Of a stretch of DNA of 42,928 bases, positions 1-11,400 are shown piece after piece (position 1 is the first letter of the stretch; each line of letters starts with the position of its first letter). Made by a program: the position numbers and the translations under genes. A model generated the notes under the pieces. The model saw only the letters and a list, made by a program, of their open reading frames with translations. It ran no database searches and was not told where the DNA came from. Source of the DNA: Vitrella brassicaformis (Eukaryota > Sar > Vitrellaceae); NCBI GenBank assembly GCA_001179505.1, contig CDMY01000461.1:26622-69549 (forward strand), written 5' to 3'.

Positions 1-1007
1 CGAGCGTCCATTCATCCATCCATCCATCAATCGCCTCGTGTGGCACCACAGCCAGCCCATCGACCACCCAGTCAGTCAGTCAATCTGCTCGTCTGCTCGT
101 CTGTCTGTCTGTCTGTCTTGCCCACACATACAGTAGCCAAGCCCCTCCCTCTGATAAACAGCCAGCCAAGCCCCTCTCTCTCCCTGTTTCCGTGTGCGTC
201 TATATTGTCTGTGTCTGTCTGTCGGTGTGGGTGGCCTGGCCTGCAGCCAAGCACCCACGCCAGACAGACAGACAGATTCAATCAAGGGGGCGGGGGAGTC
301 GAGTGCGTCTGCACAGTGTGTGTGTGTGCACACGGCATGGCTGTCTGTCTGTCTGTCTGTCTGTGGCAAAGTGGCTGGGTGGGAGTGACGTGTGCGCGCA
401 ATGATGGTGTTTGATGCAGGGAGTGTGTGTTGGCTTGACTGACGGCAAGTGTGCGATCGATGAGCGCCGACGAAGACACGACAGTGTGTGACTGGTTGGT
501 CGATGCAGAGGGATGGAATACCCACAAATGTCAGTACTAGAGGTGCTTGCAGGCACCGATGCGTCGCGTCGAATCCTTTTCATGTCAGAGGGTCTCTCTC
601 TTACAAAGGTCTCCATCCCGCCATCCATGGCCATTCATTCGATAGAGCACCGGTCCATCCAATGCATTGCAACGACATGTTCACTCATCAACACAGTGCC
701 GTCGACCGGATGGAAATTCCGCTCCTCCAGCGGCCATTCGATCCCCCGCTGCGTAGGAATCAGACGACTCGCATCGACACAAGCCGCACCAAACCGACAC
801 AGAGAGCGGGTGAAAGAGCTGCTGGAGGAACAGTGTCAGTCTTCCACCCAGGCGACAAGACGCAAAGGACGAGACAGACACCCAGGCAAAGAAAAGACAC
901 ATCAGGACGTCAACTGTCCCCCCCTCCTCCCTTCTACCCCCTCCTCCCTGTCTACCCCCTCCTCCTCACACACACATATATAGAGGGAGGGACGAATGCA
1001 CACGCTG
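1..1007. other. No supportable gene; simple-repeat DNA
   Basis: This stretch contains CATC, GTCA, CTGT/GACA and GT tracts (for example 72-118, 263-278 and 341-364). A pyrimidine-rich block (about 916-966) precedes a short TATATATA run near 976. Open frames on both strands are repeat-derived, with reiterated T-D-R-Q or S-V-C-L residues, and lack gene-like composition. A minus-strand frame around 600-800 is less repetitive but has no recognisable domain or clear splice partners. The downstream end of the BTB gene lies just after it. Confidence 0.5.
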
Positions 1008-2262
1008 CTACGCATCGCCAGCTGCAGGGCCACCTGATCACCCAAAAGACAACACAACACAACACAACACACCAATCAAGCCAAGCCCGTGTTGGTGCAG
1101 GAGTGAATGACGGGCGCGCCTCAGGTACCTACCTTGCTGCTGCAGCACTCGTACTATCTCCCTAACGGCAGCGAGCCTCCTCTCCTCACGCTCTATCTGC
1201 AGCTTCTTGCGGTCCGCCACAGGCCCGATCCGTGTGCCTGGCGGCTGGCGTCTGTCACACCCTGGGCGCTCCAACTCACAGTGCAGGAAGCCGATACGAC
1301 CTGAATCAATCGGACATACACATACGCGCACAGGCCATCCATCCATCCACTCTTTCTCCGGTGGGGTGCGTACGTGAGATGTCGTCCCTGGCGTCGTCCA
1401 GTCTGTCGATGACCGTCTGCCACCACGCAGCGGGCATCTCCCCCATCAGCTTCTGCACCTTCCCCGCCCCCTGACCCGCCCCCTGGCCCGTACACCCCTC
1501 CATCACGGTCTCATACACCACCCACCCCACCACCTTGTTCTTGATGGCCTTGTCGTTCTTCAAGGCCGGCTTCTCGCGCAGGACCAAGGCCAACACGCCG
1601 GCCAGGTGCAGGGCCTCACTCCCGCCGCCGATTGTGGGGTGAGAGGGGGGAGGGGCAGGCTGTGAGGGGGGACGGGCAGGCTGTGATGCGTACGTGTGGG
1701 CCGGCAGGCTGGGAAACTCGGTGGGGTATCCATCATCAGCAACGTCAAGGGGGGAGCGGGGAGTGGGAGTGGGGGAGGGGAGTGGGGAGTCGGGGAAGTG
1801 GGGGGGAGTGGGGACTATGGGGAGGGCCTTGCTTGGGGGGCCAAGAGGAGGTGAGTCGAAGTGCTCCATGATGCGGTTGAACAGCAAGTCGGCGTAGTTG
1901 TCCATCCCGAGGTAGTTACAGGCGACCCACAGGTGCAGCAGGCCCGTCTTGGCCGCCTCGTCGTCCGACTGGTCCGCCGCCGGCAGCGGGGTGGCTCCGG
2001 GGAGGCTGCGGATGTGCTCGTTGAGCTTGCGGCCATCGGTCATGCCGCGCAAAAAGGCGAAATTGATGAGCTCGCCGAACGTGTTGGGGTGAATGTTGGG
2101 CAGCGTGATCGTGTGGGTCTCCCGCTCAGTGCAGTTCATATGGCCCTCCAACATGCGCTTGAAAAACGGCGACATGCTCACGAGCAGCGACTTCTTCTCG
2201 TAGAAGACCTCCTTCTTGAGGCCGACAATGAGCTTCACCAAGACCTCCTCCTTGTGCGCCAT
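1008..2262 (-). CDS. BTB/POZ domain protein, 3 exons
   Basis: The N-terminal 130 residues look like a BTB/POZ fold: a VLVKLIVG strand, then KKEVFYEKKSLLVSMSPFF and a Leu-rich segment with AFLRGMT and LWVACNYLGMDNYADLLFNR. BTB domains dimerise and often act as substrate adaptors for cullin-3 ubiquitin ligases; which role applies here is not visible. A long Pro/Ser-rich linker (about residues 140-210) follows, then a helical part ending in a basic coiled-coil-like stretch (KKLQIEREERRLAAVREIV). My exon model is 2262-1374, 1300-1133 and 1033-1008, with phases matching and 360 codons. The third exon is tiny and the least certain. No Kelch, MATH or NPH3 domain was seen. The gene is divergent from the nucleotidyltransferase gene at 2753. 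Confidence 0.75.
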
Positions 2263-2752
2263 CCTGAGGCTGGGCGGCTACTCCGTCAGATGGTGCAAAC
2301 CTGCAGGCAGACACCAACCACAGCAGCAACGACATCTATGGAACGACATCCATGCATCCATCCAACGTCACGCATTCGTTGCTCACCCTTGGCGAGATGT
2401 CGCCGTCGTGGTTCGATATCAGCAGCAGTGCTGTGCTCGCTGCTGCCAGCTGTATGGCTCGGCTTACAGCAGAGAGGGGCACATGAGCGATGGCAGGTGG
2501 CGCAACGTCGTCAAAACAGAGGCTGGGCGGCTGGTTGACTCATCAGAAGCCGCCAAAACACCTTCCTGCGCCTGCCAGCTACTATCACCGGTCCCCGACC
2601 GGCTGCTCAGAGCTGCGAGCTTGGCGATCTTCCCTCGAAGGTGATTTCTCTTTGGTTTGTCCTGTCTGTATGCCTGGTGCCTCACTTCTGAGAAAGCACA
2701 TGTGAAAAACGACTTCGCCGCGTTCCATCTCTTCCCGGCTGCGCCATTCACA
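2263..2752. promoter_or_regulatory. Divergent intergenic region, BTB / TUTase
   Basis: These 490 bp separate the start codons of two genes transcribed away from each other, so both promoters must lie here. There is no TATA box or other clear motif. Frames across it are not gene-like. The TUTase frame is open upstream to 2657, but the first good ATG context is at 2753. Confidence 0.45.
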
Positions 2753-5700
2753 ATGGATCACACCAACGGGCTGCTGCACCATGCCGATGCGTTCGTCCGG
2801 CATGTCGGGTCACTGTCGCCGTCTGAGCAAGAAGCAGTGCTCACGCAAGTGCTGGCCAGCCTGAAGGAGGGCGACTTCCAGGACGCGCTGCGGTCTGTCT
2901 ACACGCTGCAGAGCTACAACGACGAGGGTGAAGATGTGCCGGCACGGCTGTGGGATGTCTGGTCCGTGCCGATCTACTGCTTCATTCTCGACCTGTGCGA
3001 GTATGTGGTGGAGAAAAACCCGGTGAGCACACAGACACAGACAGACAGACAGGGAGGGTCAGTGGTGCGTCCGGTGGTTCATTCACCGCTGCTGTGCTTG
3101 CTTTGTTTGCTTGTTTGCTTGTTTGCTTGTTTGCTTGTGTGTGTGTGTGTGTGTGTGTGTATCACTCAGGAGGCTCGTCCCGGCTCGACGGTGACGATAA
3201 CTCTAGAGGAGAACTACTTTGCGTCGTATGTGCACATCTACACGCTGATTGAGAAGTGCCTCGTGCCGCACACCATCTACCGCGACACTGACAGCCGCCG
3301 CCGCATCATGAGCCTGGTGAGCCGCATGCTGGAGAACAGCAAGCGCCGGAAGAAGATGCGCTTCGCCCGGATGTTCGAGAACCGCGTCGTGACGCTCCTG
3401 TACTCGCTCTCCGGCATTTCGGTGAGTGAGCAGGGCGGGGAATCACACATCACACAGCATACTATACCCGCTGGGTATGGTGGTCATTTCATTGGATCAT
3501 GTGTGTGGTGTGTCGTGTGTGGTTGGTCAGAACATCTCGCGTCTGTTCCCGCCCAAGGCCAACCTGCGCAAGGCGCTCGAGCAGGAGATCAACACCTTCG
3601 TGGTCAGCAGCGCCGTCAAGGAGGATGACAGAGCCGCATGGGCCAAGGTACACACACACACATACACACACACACACACATACACACCAGCCACACCAGC
3701 CGCCACGTAACGTTACTTACTTTGCCCTCCTTCCTTGTCTTGTTTTGGCAGACGATTGGCCGCATCCGGGAGGCGGTGAGCACGCTGTTCCACACGGACG
3801 CGCTGCTCTACGGGTCGGTGGTGTCGGGCCTGGCCACCTCGGGCAGTGACGTCGACATGGTGGCGATCCTCCCCCGTGCAGAGGTGCAGAAGCTGATGGT
3901 GGGTGCGCCCAGCCACGCCTACATCGAGATGCACCGGCAGCACAAGTGGCACATCAGCAAGCGCATGATTGAGGAGGCCGACCTGCGGGCGCGGGCGTGC
4001 AACAAACTGGGGGAGTATCTCAAGGACGTGAGTGAGACGGGCGGGACGGAGGGAGGGAGGGATGGTGCAGACGGACACATCGCATCGATGTGTGTGTATG
4101 TGTGTGTGTGTCAGCATTACAGCGGTGACATGAAGGTCGACGTCGCCAGCACAGCGCGCGTGCCAGTGGTGCGCTGCTCGCCTTTGGTACGCAGGCCAAC
4201 CACACACACTCACACACACACCAATCGCCACACCCTCACTCATGCGCCTGTGGGTCTGTCTGTGCGCGCAGCCGAGCTGGGGCAGTTCCAGCCAGGACAC
4301 CTGGGGAGCGGCTTCAACTGAGTGGGGATCGTCCAGCTGGGGTCCCCCCAAGACGAGCAGCAACGGCAGCGACGACAGCCGAAAGGTACCCACACGCACA
4401 CACACATGACGGGCACACGACGCACAGACGCATGTGCGCGTGCGTGCGTGTGTGTGTGTGTGTGGTCAGGAGGATGGCAAGGCCGCTGGTGCGGTTGACA
4501 TCACGTTCGAGAACCCTTTGGGCATCCACAACTCTAAGCTCCTGCGCGCCTACTTCGAATCAGCACCACTCGTCAGGAAACTCGGTGAGCAGACGCATGG
4601 TGCTCTCATGTCATGTGTGTGCGGCACACACATGACGTCACAACTCGACCGGCAGAGATGTGCAGGTAATGTGTGTGCGTCTGCCTGTGTGGGTGTGTGG
4701 CGGTCTGTCTGTCAGCGTTGTTCGTGAAGAAGTGGGTGAAGGCCCGCGGTTTGTGTGACACAACTAATGGGTATTTGTCGTCGTACGCCTGGTCTCTCCT
4801 CGTGGTCTTCTACATGCAAGTCAGGTGAGACTCGTGAGATAGACAGTCGGCCTAACTGAGTGACAAGGGCACACACACACACACACACACCAGCTCCGGC
4901 TCAATCATGTGTGCCTCTGTCTCAATGTGTGTGTGTGTGTGTCACAGGCGTCCCCCTCTGCTGCCGAATCTGCAGAAGCCTCGTGACGGCGGTGCTGCCG
5001 GCGAGGAGATCGTCGAGACCTACGACTTCCTCAAACACGCTGACATCAAACACAACGTCTGCAGCCACACACACGCCCCACACATCCATCCATCCATCCA
5101 TCCTACCTTTTCATCAGGTGTGGTTCGACGATCCGCCGCTGGACGAGTCGCGCCCGTCGTCCCGCGCCACGCAGCTGAGCAGCTCCTTCCCCTCGGAGCG
5201 TGTCTCGTCGTCCATGTCGACGGGCGTGCCGAGTGATGTCGAGGGCGAGGAGGCCTCAGAGGCGGAGAGCGAGCGTGAGAGGCTGTGCAAGGTGGAGGCC
5301 TATGTCAAGGACGCCAAAGACGAGCTCGAAATGCTCAGAATCAACAGGTGGGTGGGAGAGAAGGGTGGGTGAGGAGAGGGAGAGGGAGAGGAGGGTGGGG
5401 TGCATGCATTGCAGTGCATGGGTGGGTGTCTTGTTGGTCGCTCGTTCCTTCAGACGTCGTATCAATTCATACGCCGGCAACGTCGAGGGCCTCACACTGC
5501 CCGACCTCCTCTATGAGTTCTTCAAGTGAGCGACCCACAAACCAAACCCACACACAGACACATCACATAACATCCTCCCCTCTCCATCTGATCGGCACTG
5601 CATGGATATCGTCAGGTTCTACGCCTGCCAGTTCAACGCGCACAAGTGCATCGCCTCCATCCGGCTCGCCCCGGCCCTCATGTCCAAGCCCGAGTACATT

Positions 5701-7779
5701 CGCATGTACCGCCGCGAGCGTCAGTACACCAAGCGCCCCGACTCGGACGGGCCAGCCTGCCCCGACATCCAGGTTGCCAAGAGCACCCTCTTCAGCGACT
5801 TCGCCAACATCGGTGGCGGCCAGATCGACGAGAGCGGTGACGAGAAGGAGGAGATGGACAGAGGGGAGGGGCAGGAGGACGGTGGTTTCGATAAGGAGGG
5901 GACGCCTGCAGATGTTGGAGACAAGGAGGAGGTGAGCGACGCGGAAGAAAGAGTGAACTTCATCCATATCATCGGTCCGTCTCTGTGTGTCGCTGTGTCT
6001 GCAGAAGGGTGGTTGCGAGGAGGAGGGGGAGGCAGAGAACCGCGAGGAGAGTGTGGAGCCGCCCATGTTCCTCTCCCTCGACTATTGGAAACGATTCCAG
6101 GTGGGCACATGCACAGTGTACACACGCGCCGCGCCCAGATGATGCACTGCACACGACAGAGCGCTATGGTCACTCACCTGCTGCCGCATGTATGTGTGTC
6201 TTGCTTGTCAGGACATGTGTGTTGAAGATCCCATTGAGACCGATCGCATCCTCGCCTGCGACCGACAGGTACGGTACCTACCTGACCTGCATTGATCCAT
6301 CTGCCCACCTGATGCACGTGTCCCCTTCGCCCGCCTTCGCTTCTCCAGGGGCAGGAGCGCATGGCGTTTGAGTTCCGTCGTGCCCTCATGCTGCTCGCCA
6401 CCGGCCAGCCCATCAGCCGCATTGCCGAGGAGTTCAACCCGCCCGTCGACCCCAATCGCCGTGGCGCACCCCGTGGTCCAGATGAGACCGTCCCGCACTA
6501 TCCCCCCTCACCGGACATGCTGCTGCCGCCGCCCGAGGCTGTTGTGCAGCCACAGCCCGCCCCGTCCCCGTCGCCCCCACGCAAGGAAAAGGACAAGGAC
6601 AAGGAGAAAGACAAGGACAAGGAGCCCAAGGAGAAGCAGCAGGTCCAGACCAAGAAGGCCCCTGCGGCTGCCAGCGCTTCTTCCGGCAGCAAGCAGGGCG
6701 GCAAGGCGGACAAGGGCATGCAGAAGGGCAAGGCCTCGGCCACAGCGAGGCAGCAGCCATTCCCTTCTCTCGTCTCTGCTCCCCAGCCTACCACCCCTCC
6801 CCAGCCCCCTCCCCCTCCATCCATGCCACATCCGGCTCGTGGTCTGTTCGGTCCTTCGCCCTCGCCCTCGCCCCCTGGCAGAATGGCGGGCCGCGGCATT
6901 CTTCCTGCCGGCATGGGTCATGGCGTGCCCCCTCAGCCGCAGCAAAGCTACCCTCCCCCGACCATCATCAGCCCCCCACCCTCGCTGATCGCCCCACCCC
7001 CACAGCAGCAGCAGTACTACAACGTGTCGCAGGCCCAAGGCCTCATGGACCAGCTCATGGGCATGCAGCAGCAACAGCAGCCCCTGCAGCAGCAGCAGCA
7101 GCAGCAGCAGCCGGCGGGAGATGGCGGGACGTCCAAGCGCAAGAAGGGTGGTGCTTGGCAGGTGCCGTCGCCACCACAGCCGCTGGCGGGTCAGGAGCCC
7201 CCATTCCGTCCCGTATCCTTGCAGACGGTGCCTGAGCCGGAGCCATTCGTCCGCTTCACGTCCCACACCTCCACCCTACCCCCTCCCCCATCCACCGAGA
7301 CCTCTGTCGCGCCACAGAAGAAGCCACGAGGCAAGACCACGAACCGCTTCAGGCAGCAGCAGCAGCTCAACGACATCTCAGAGGAGCCCGTTGATGAAGT
7401 TGCAGTCACCAAGAGCGACGCCGGCGACCGAGCTGCCGAGTCCTTGTATGCCACCCCCGAGCGGCCGCAGGGTGGGGGTGGTCTCAATCGGGCCATGTCT
7501 GAGCGGGGCAGTGTGTCGCCGGGTCCGATCCTGCTGCGGCATGCGCATGGAGTGTTCGCCGGCATGGGTGTGAAGCCGAGCGAGGGCAAGGAGGGCGAGG
7601 ATGGGGTGAACAAGGAGGGTGAGGACGGTGGTGTGAGCAGAGGCGTGTCGTCGAGTGCAAGTGCATCAGGGAGTGCAGAGGGCGGGGAGGGAGAGGCCAA
7701 GGGGAAGGGCAGAAGGTCTGGTGGCTGGTTGTCGTTCTTCGGTGGTGGTGGTGGTGGTGGCAAGAAGGGCAAAGAGTGA
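2753..7779 (+). CDS. Terminal nucleotidyltransferase (TUTase / non-canonical poly(A) polymerase), 15 exons
   Basis: Enzymes of this family add U or A residues to RNA 3' ends. The catalytic signature GSVVSGLATSGSDVDMV (exon 4) supplies the two metal-binding aspartates, and MKVDVA (exon 5) the third. The central domain follows with FENPLGIHNSKLLRAYFES, FVKKWVKARGL and GYLSSYAWSLLVVFYMQ, then RPPLLPNLQ. A PAP-associated region has LPDLLYEFFKFYACQFN and EDPIETDRIL. Between them lies an acidic Ser-rich insert (exon 10). The last exon (6349-7779) is long and disordered: KDKDKEK repeats, Pro-rich blocks, a polyglutamine run near 7062-7110 and a Gly-rich end. Exons: 2753-3022, 3170-3421, 3531-3647, 3752-4027, 4115-4186, 4272-4385, 4470-4584, 4716-4824, 4948-5056, 5118-5347, 5454-5525, 5616-5931, 6005-6100, 6212-6268 and 6349-7779. 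They sum to 1,211 codons plus a stop. U versus A preference cannot be read reliably. Confidence 0.93.
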
Positions 7780-8425
7780 GTCTTGAGTGAGTCAGAGAGT
7801 CATGCTTGAGTGATACAGGCACCATACACACAGATCATCAGAGTGAGACACTGCCTTTGTTTGAGTGAGAGGTGGGTGCGTTGGGGATGGGTGCATCGGG
7901 TTGATCCTGATTGAGTTGTTCGTTGCAAGGAGACTCTTTCGTGTGTTGACGTGTTGTTCCTGTCCATCATGCGCATGAGTGTGTTCGTCGGATTCGTCGA
8001 TCCAACGAAACACGCTTGTACGCACGATGGTGAGGGACTGCACTGCGACACGTCGGACCGCTCAACACGTCACGACTGCCGCCTGGTCGGGAAACCCTAA
8101 CAGATGGCCCCAAACCAGCAGCTCGCACTCCCTTTCGCTCGGTCCTCAACTTGTTCGCGACGGCGCCTGGCGGCTCTATGCCCCGGATACTCACATGGGG
8201 AGAGTGAGGGCAAGTACACAACCAGCCCCGGCCCCACCTACAGAAGAACAAGGTGATGAACGTCAAGGCCCATCCATCAACACTGGTCTCTGTCCACGGT
8301 GCCGTCGAGTAGCCACAGAGCCTATCGAGCGCATCGTCATTGCAACTGGGCTGAGAGGCTCGGTGTTGCGGCCTCGCCACTGCAGTGGGCCTTGCCGTCT
8401 GTGAGTGAGTGGAGGAAGGATAAGG
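7780..8425. other. Intergenic region with a telo-box-like motif
   Basis: This 646-bp gap between two plus-strand genes has no convincing exon. It holds AAACCCTAA at 8092-8100, the reverse complement of TTAGGGTTT. Polyadenylation of the upstream gene and the promoter of the downstream gene must lie here. Confidence 0.5.
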
Positions 8426-11400
8426 ATGCGTGTGCGGTGGGGGTCGTCTCTGATTGGCCTTGCTGTTTCGCTGGGGGTCCGCATGACTGTGGCTGAGGTC
8501 GTCAAGCCATCAGAAGACTTCTCGTGTCACGGTACGCACTGTACGCCATCTCTGCAATAACCTCTGCAATGGATCCTCATTCCGGTGTCCGTACTGACAT
8601 GCAGATTGCACTGCTCACGCGGATCTGCGTCTTGTCAAGCCTGGCGCCCAGGCGGACATTGCGTCAAAGTGTTTCTCCCCTGCTCCCCCTTCCTTCCTTG
8701 AATCGTCTTCTCTCGAGTCATCGGTCATCCCCCACACCGGCCCCTCACACACAAGACGGAGAAAGAAACATGACGCCGGCTCTTTCTCTCATGCGGCTCA
8801 CAAACGCTCTCTCGACGCTACCGTTGGGTAGGAAGGCCAGCCTGCCGGAAATGACACGGCAGCCGGCGATGAGGCGGCGTCAGCTGCTCAGCCTGATCCG
8901 ATGGAGATCGAGGGGGTGTCACGGTGCTGCTCGGAGTGCCTGAAGACACCTGGTTGTGAGATATGGCAGTATAGGATAGATACGGCGTGCTGCGACCTAT
9001 TCTCGGACAAGTTTATGACCAAGGGAGCGGAGCGGAGCAACAAGACCGTCGTTGGGATGCCTCTGCCAAGTAAGACGACAGTGCTCATGAGGTTCATTGG
9101 TGGTGGATGCGGGCCTTTTCCCCCTCAGTTCGCAAGCCGGATGGCGGGATCTTCATTCGAGACGCCACTGAGATCGACAACAACACCTATCTGTCCTATC
9201 GGGCCGTCGGCAAAGGTAGGTCAGACACCCATTATTCTCTCGCGCCTTGATGCCCACTATCTGTCCAGACATTCTGAGTGACGTCGCCCCGCTGCCGCGC
9301 TTCCCTTACGACTTCGCCTTCGCCACGACCAAAGGCGAGATGCAGGAGTCGCTCAAGGACGACTACAACTGCATCAAGGTGCTGAGCAATCGGGACAAGG
9401 AGGGCTACTTCTGTGCCAAGAAGGGGCTGGCGGACCTCAAGATGGAATGGCTCGTCAAAGCCGACGCCAACAAGCAGTGTGTCAAGATCGCTACCGACGA
9501 CACGTCGGAGGATGGATACCTCTGCTTTGAGGGATGGCCGCAGGTGTGTGTGAAGTGGCTGCATTGCATACGTCTGTCGATCTGTCGGTGAGTGAGTGTG
9601 TCTGTATGCAGGCCGCAGACTTGGTGTTTGTTAGCGGGGGTGCCTTGGGTCTTGAGAAGAGGGAGACCTGCATGAGATGGGTGCCCACCCTCGGCTACAA
9701 GACCTGGACAGAAGCCTACCTATGCGCACGCACGTGAGTCCAACCGAAGGGCAATGAATCAACACACACAGAGTGAACACCCAACACAACAAACACACAT
9801 AAATGCATCCCACCACCAGGCCAGCACGACAACCCCAAGCTCTACACGAAGCTGGCGGTGCCTTCCTGCAAGCAGGTGGAGGTGTGCAACACGACAGCAG
9901 GGGATCTGTGCGCCCTGACCAACAACCCCCAAGACATGAAATGCCAAACACAGGCCACGCAGTAAGCAGACACACAGATGAAACGAACGAAGAGCTGATG
10001 TGAGTGGCACATGTCGCCTGGCCTTAGCAATGAGTTCCTGGGCAACGTGAGTCGGTCCGAGGGCGGCTGGCAGGGCAAGCTCTTCTGCGCAAACTGGGAC
10101 AAGACATTCATCGCAAACCCAGGCAGGCACAACCACACCACGCAGACAGAAACATCTTGAGACACACAACACCTTCCTGCTCTCTCCCCCCCTCACATCT
10201 ATCAGAGTTCCAGGCGGAGAACAAGCCCCCCAATCAGCGCAACGAGTGGTGGCTGATCCTCATCTCGCCCGACCACAGGCTGGGTGACAAGTTCAGAGTG
10301 GAGGAGGCCCGGTGCTGCGAGACCGCCTTTGGGGCCCCCTGTGTGAAGACCTTCCCCGAGGGCGCCCAGCGTCTGGCGGCCACCATCCTTAACGAGACAC
10401 TGATTGTGGTCAAGGGCGACGCGGGGATGCTCAAGAATGTGGGGGAGACGGAGCAAACCTTCAAGCTGCTCGAGAAGGAATACCTCCTCGAATGCACCGG
10501 AGGTCAGTGGTGGTGGCTGCCTTGCCGTTCATTTCTCGCTGTGTTGTCTGTCTGTTTCTTTCCTTCAGATGGGCCAGATGAGGGCTGCGAGAGTATCCAG
10601 CCACCACACCCACCCATGTGGCAGCAAACTAGCCAGGCCTCCACGCGCTGTTGTGTGTGTGCTTTCGCAGGGGGTATACAGCTTCGAGAAGCCCGAGCAC
10701 GGAGATCAGGTCTACTGGATCGACGCACTACCAGAACCCGAATTTCGCAACTACTTCGGCCAGCTCGTGTCGTGCCAGCGACCGAGAAGGTGCGAGACGC
10801 TCTGCCTCGTCAAGCGGCCCACATACCCCCCTGGGGAATGCTCAGTCACCGATTTCGGTACCTTATGTGTCCATAACACGCAGCCGTGGCCAGTGTTGTG
10901 TCTATGTGTCTGTTGCGTTGTGTCAGGCAATCCGTGTCTCGGGGTCGGGCCGAAGAAGGTGGTCGAGCAGACGCTGCACTTCGTGCAGGGCCCGCCCCTG
11001 CTGCCGGTGGAGTGGCTGGGGCACTTCCTGCGCAACGGCACCAAGGAGGAGGTCTACCAGATAGTGCAGCACGCGGGCGTCCGATTCCCAAAGAAAAAGA
11101 AAGGTCAGATAATGCAGGGCCATGTCTCTCTCTCTGCCTCTCGGTGCATCAGGACCTACCTGTGTATGCTATGCTGGGTGGTCTGGTCAGTCGCTGCCAA
11201 GAAGGGCGCGAACGGGTGCTGCATGGTGCGTGACGATAAGGACGAGACCAAGCTCCTCAAGACCTGCGACAGAAAGAACCCCATCCCTGTCGAGCGGTTC
11301 ATACTCGAAACCATGCGCGACGAACCAGACCCAGTCCCTTGCAAAGGTCAACTTCTTCTCCCCATCCACCACAAACACACAAACACACAAACACACACTC

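Noticed and set aside
72-634. Overlapping long frames on both strands rich in T-D-R-Q or S-V-C-L
   Set aside because: They arise from GACA/CTGT and CATC repeats, lack start context or domains, and mirror each other on both strands.
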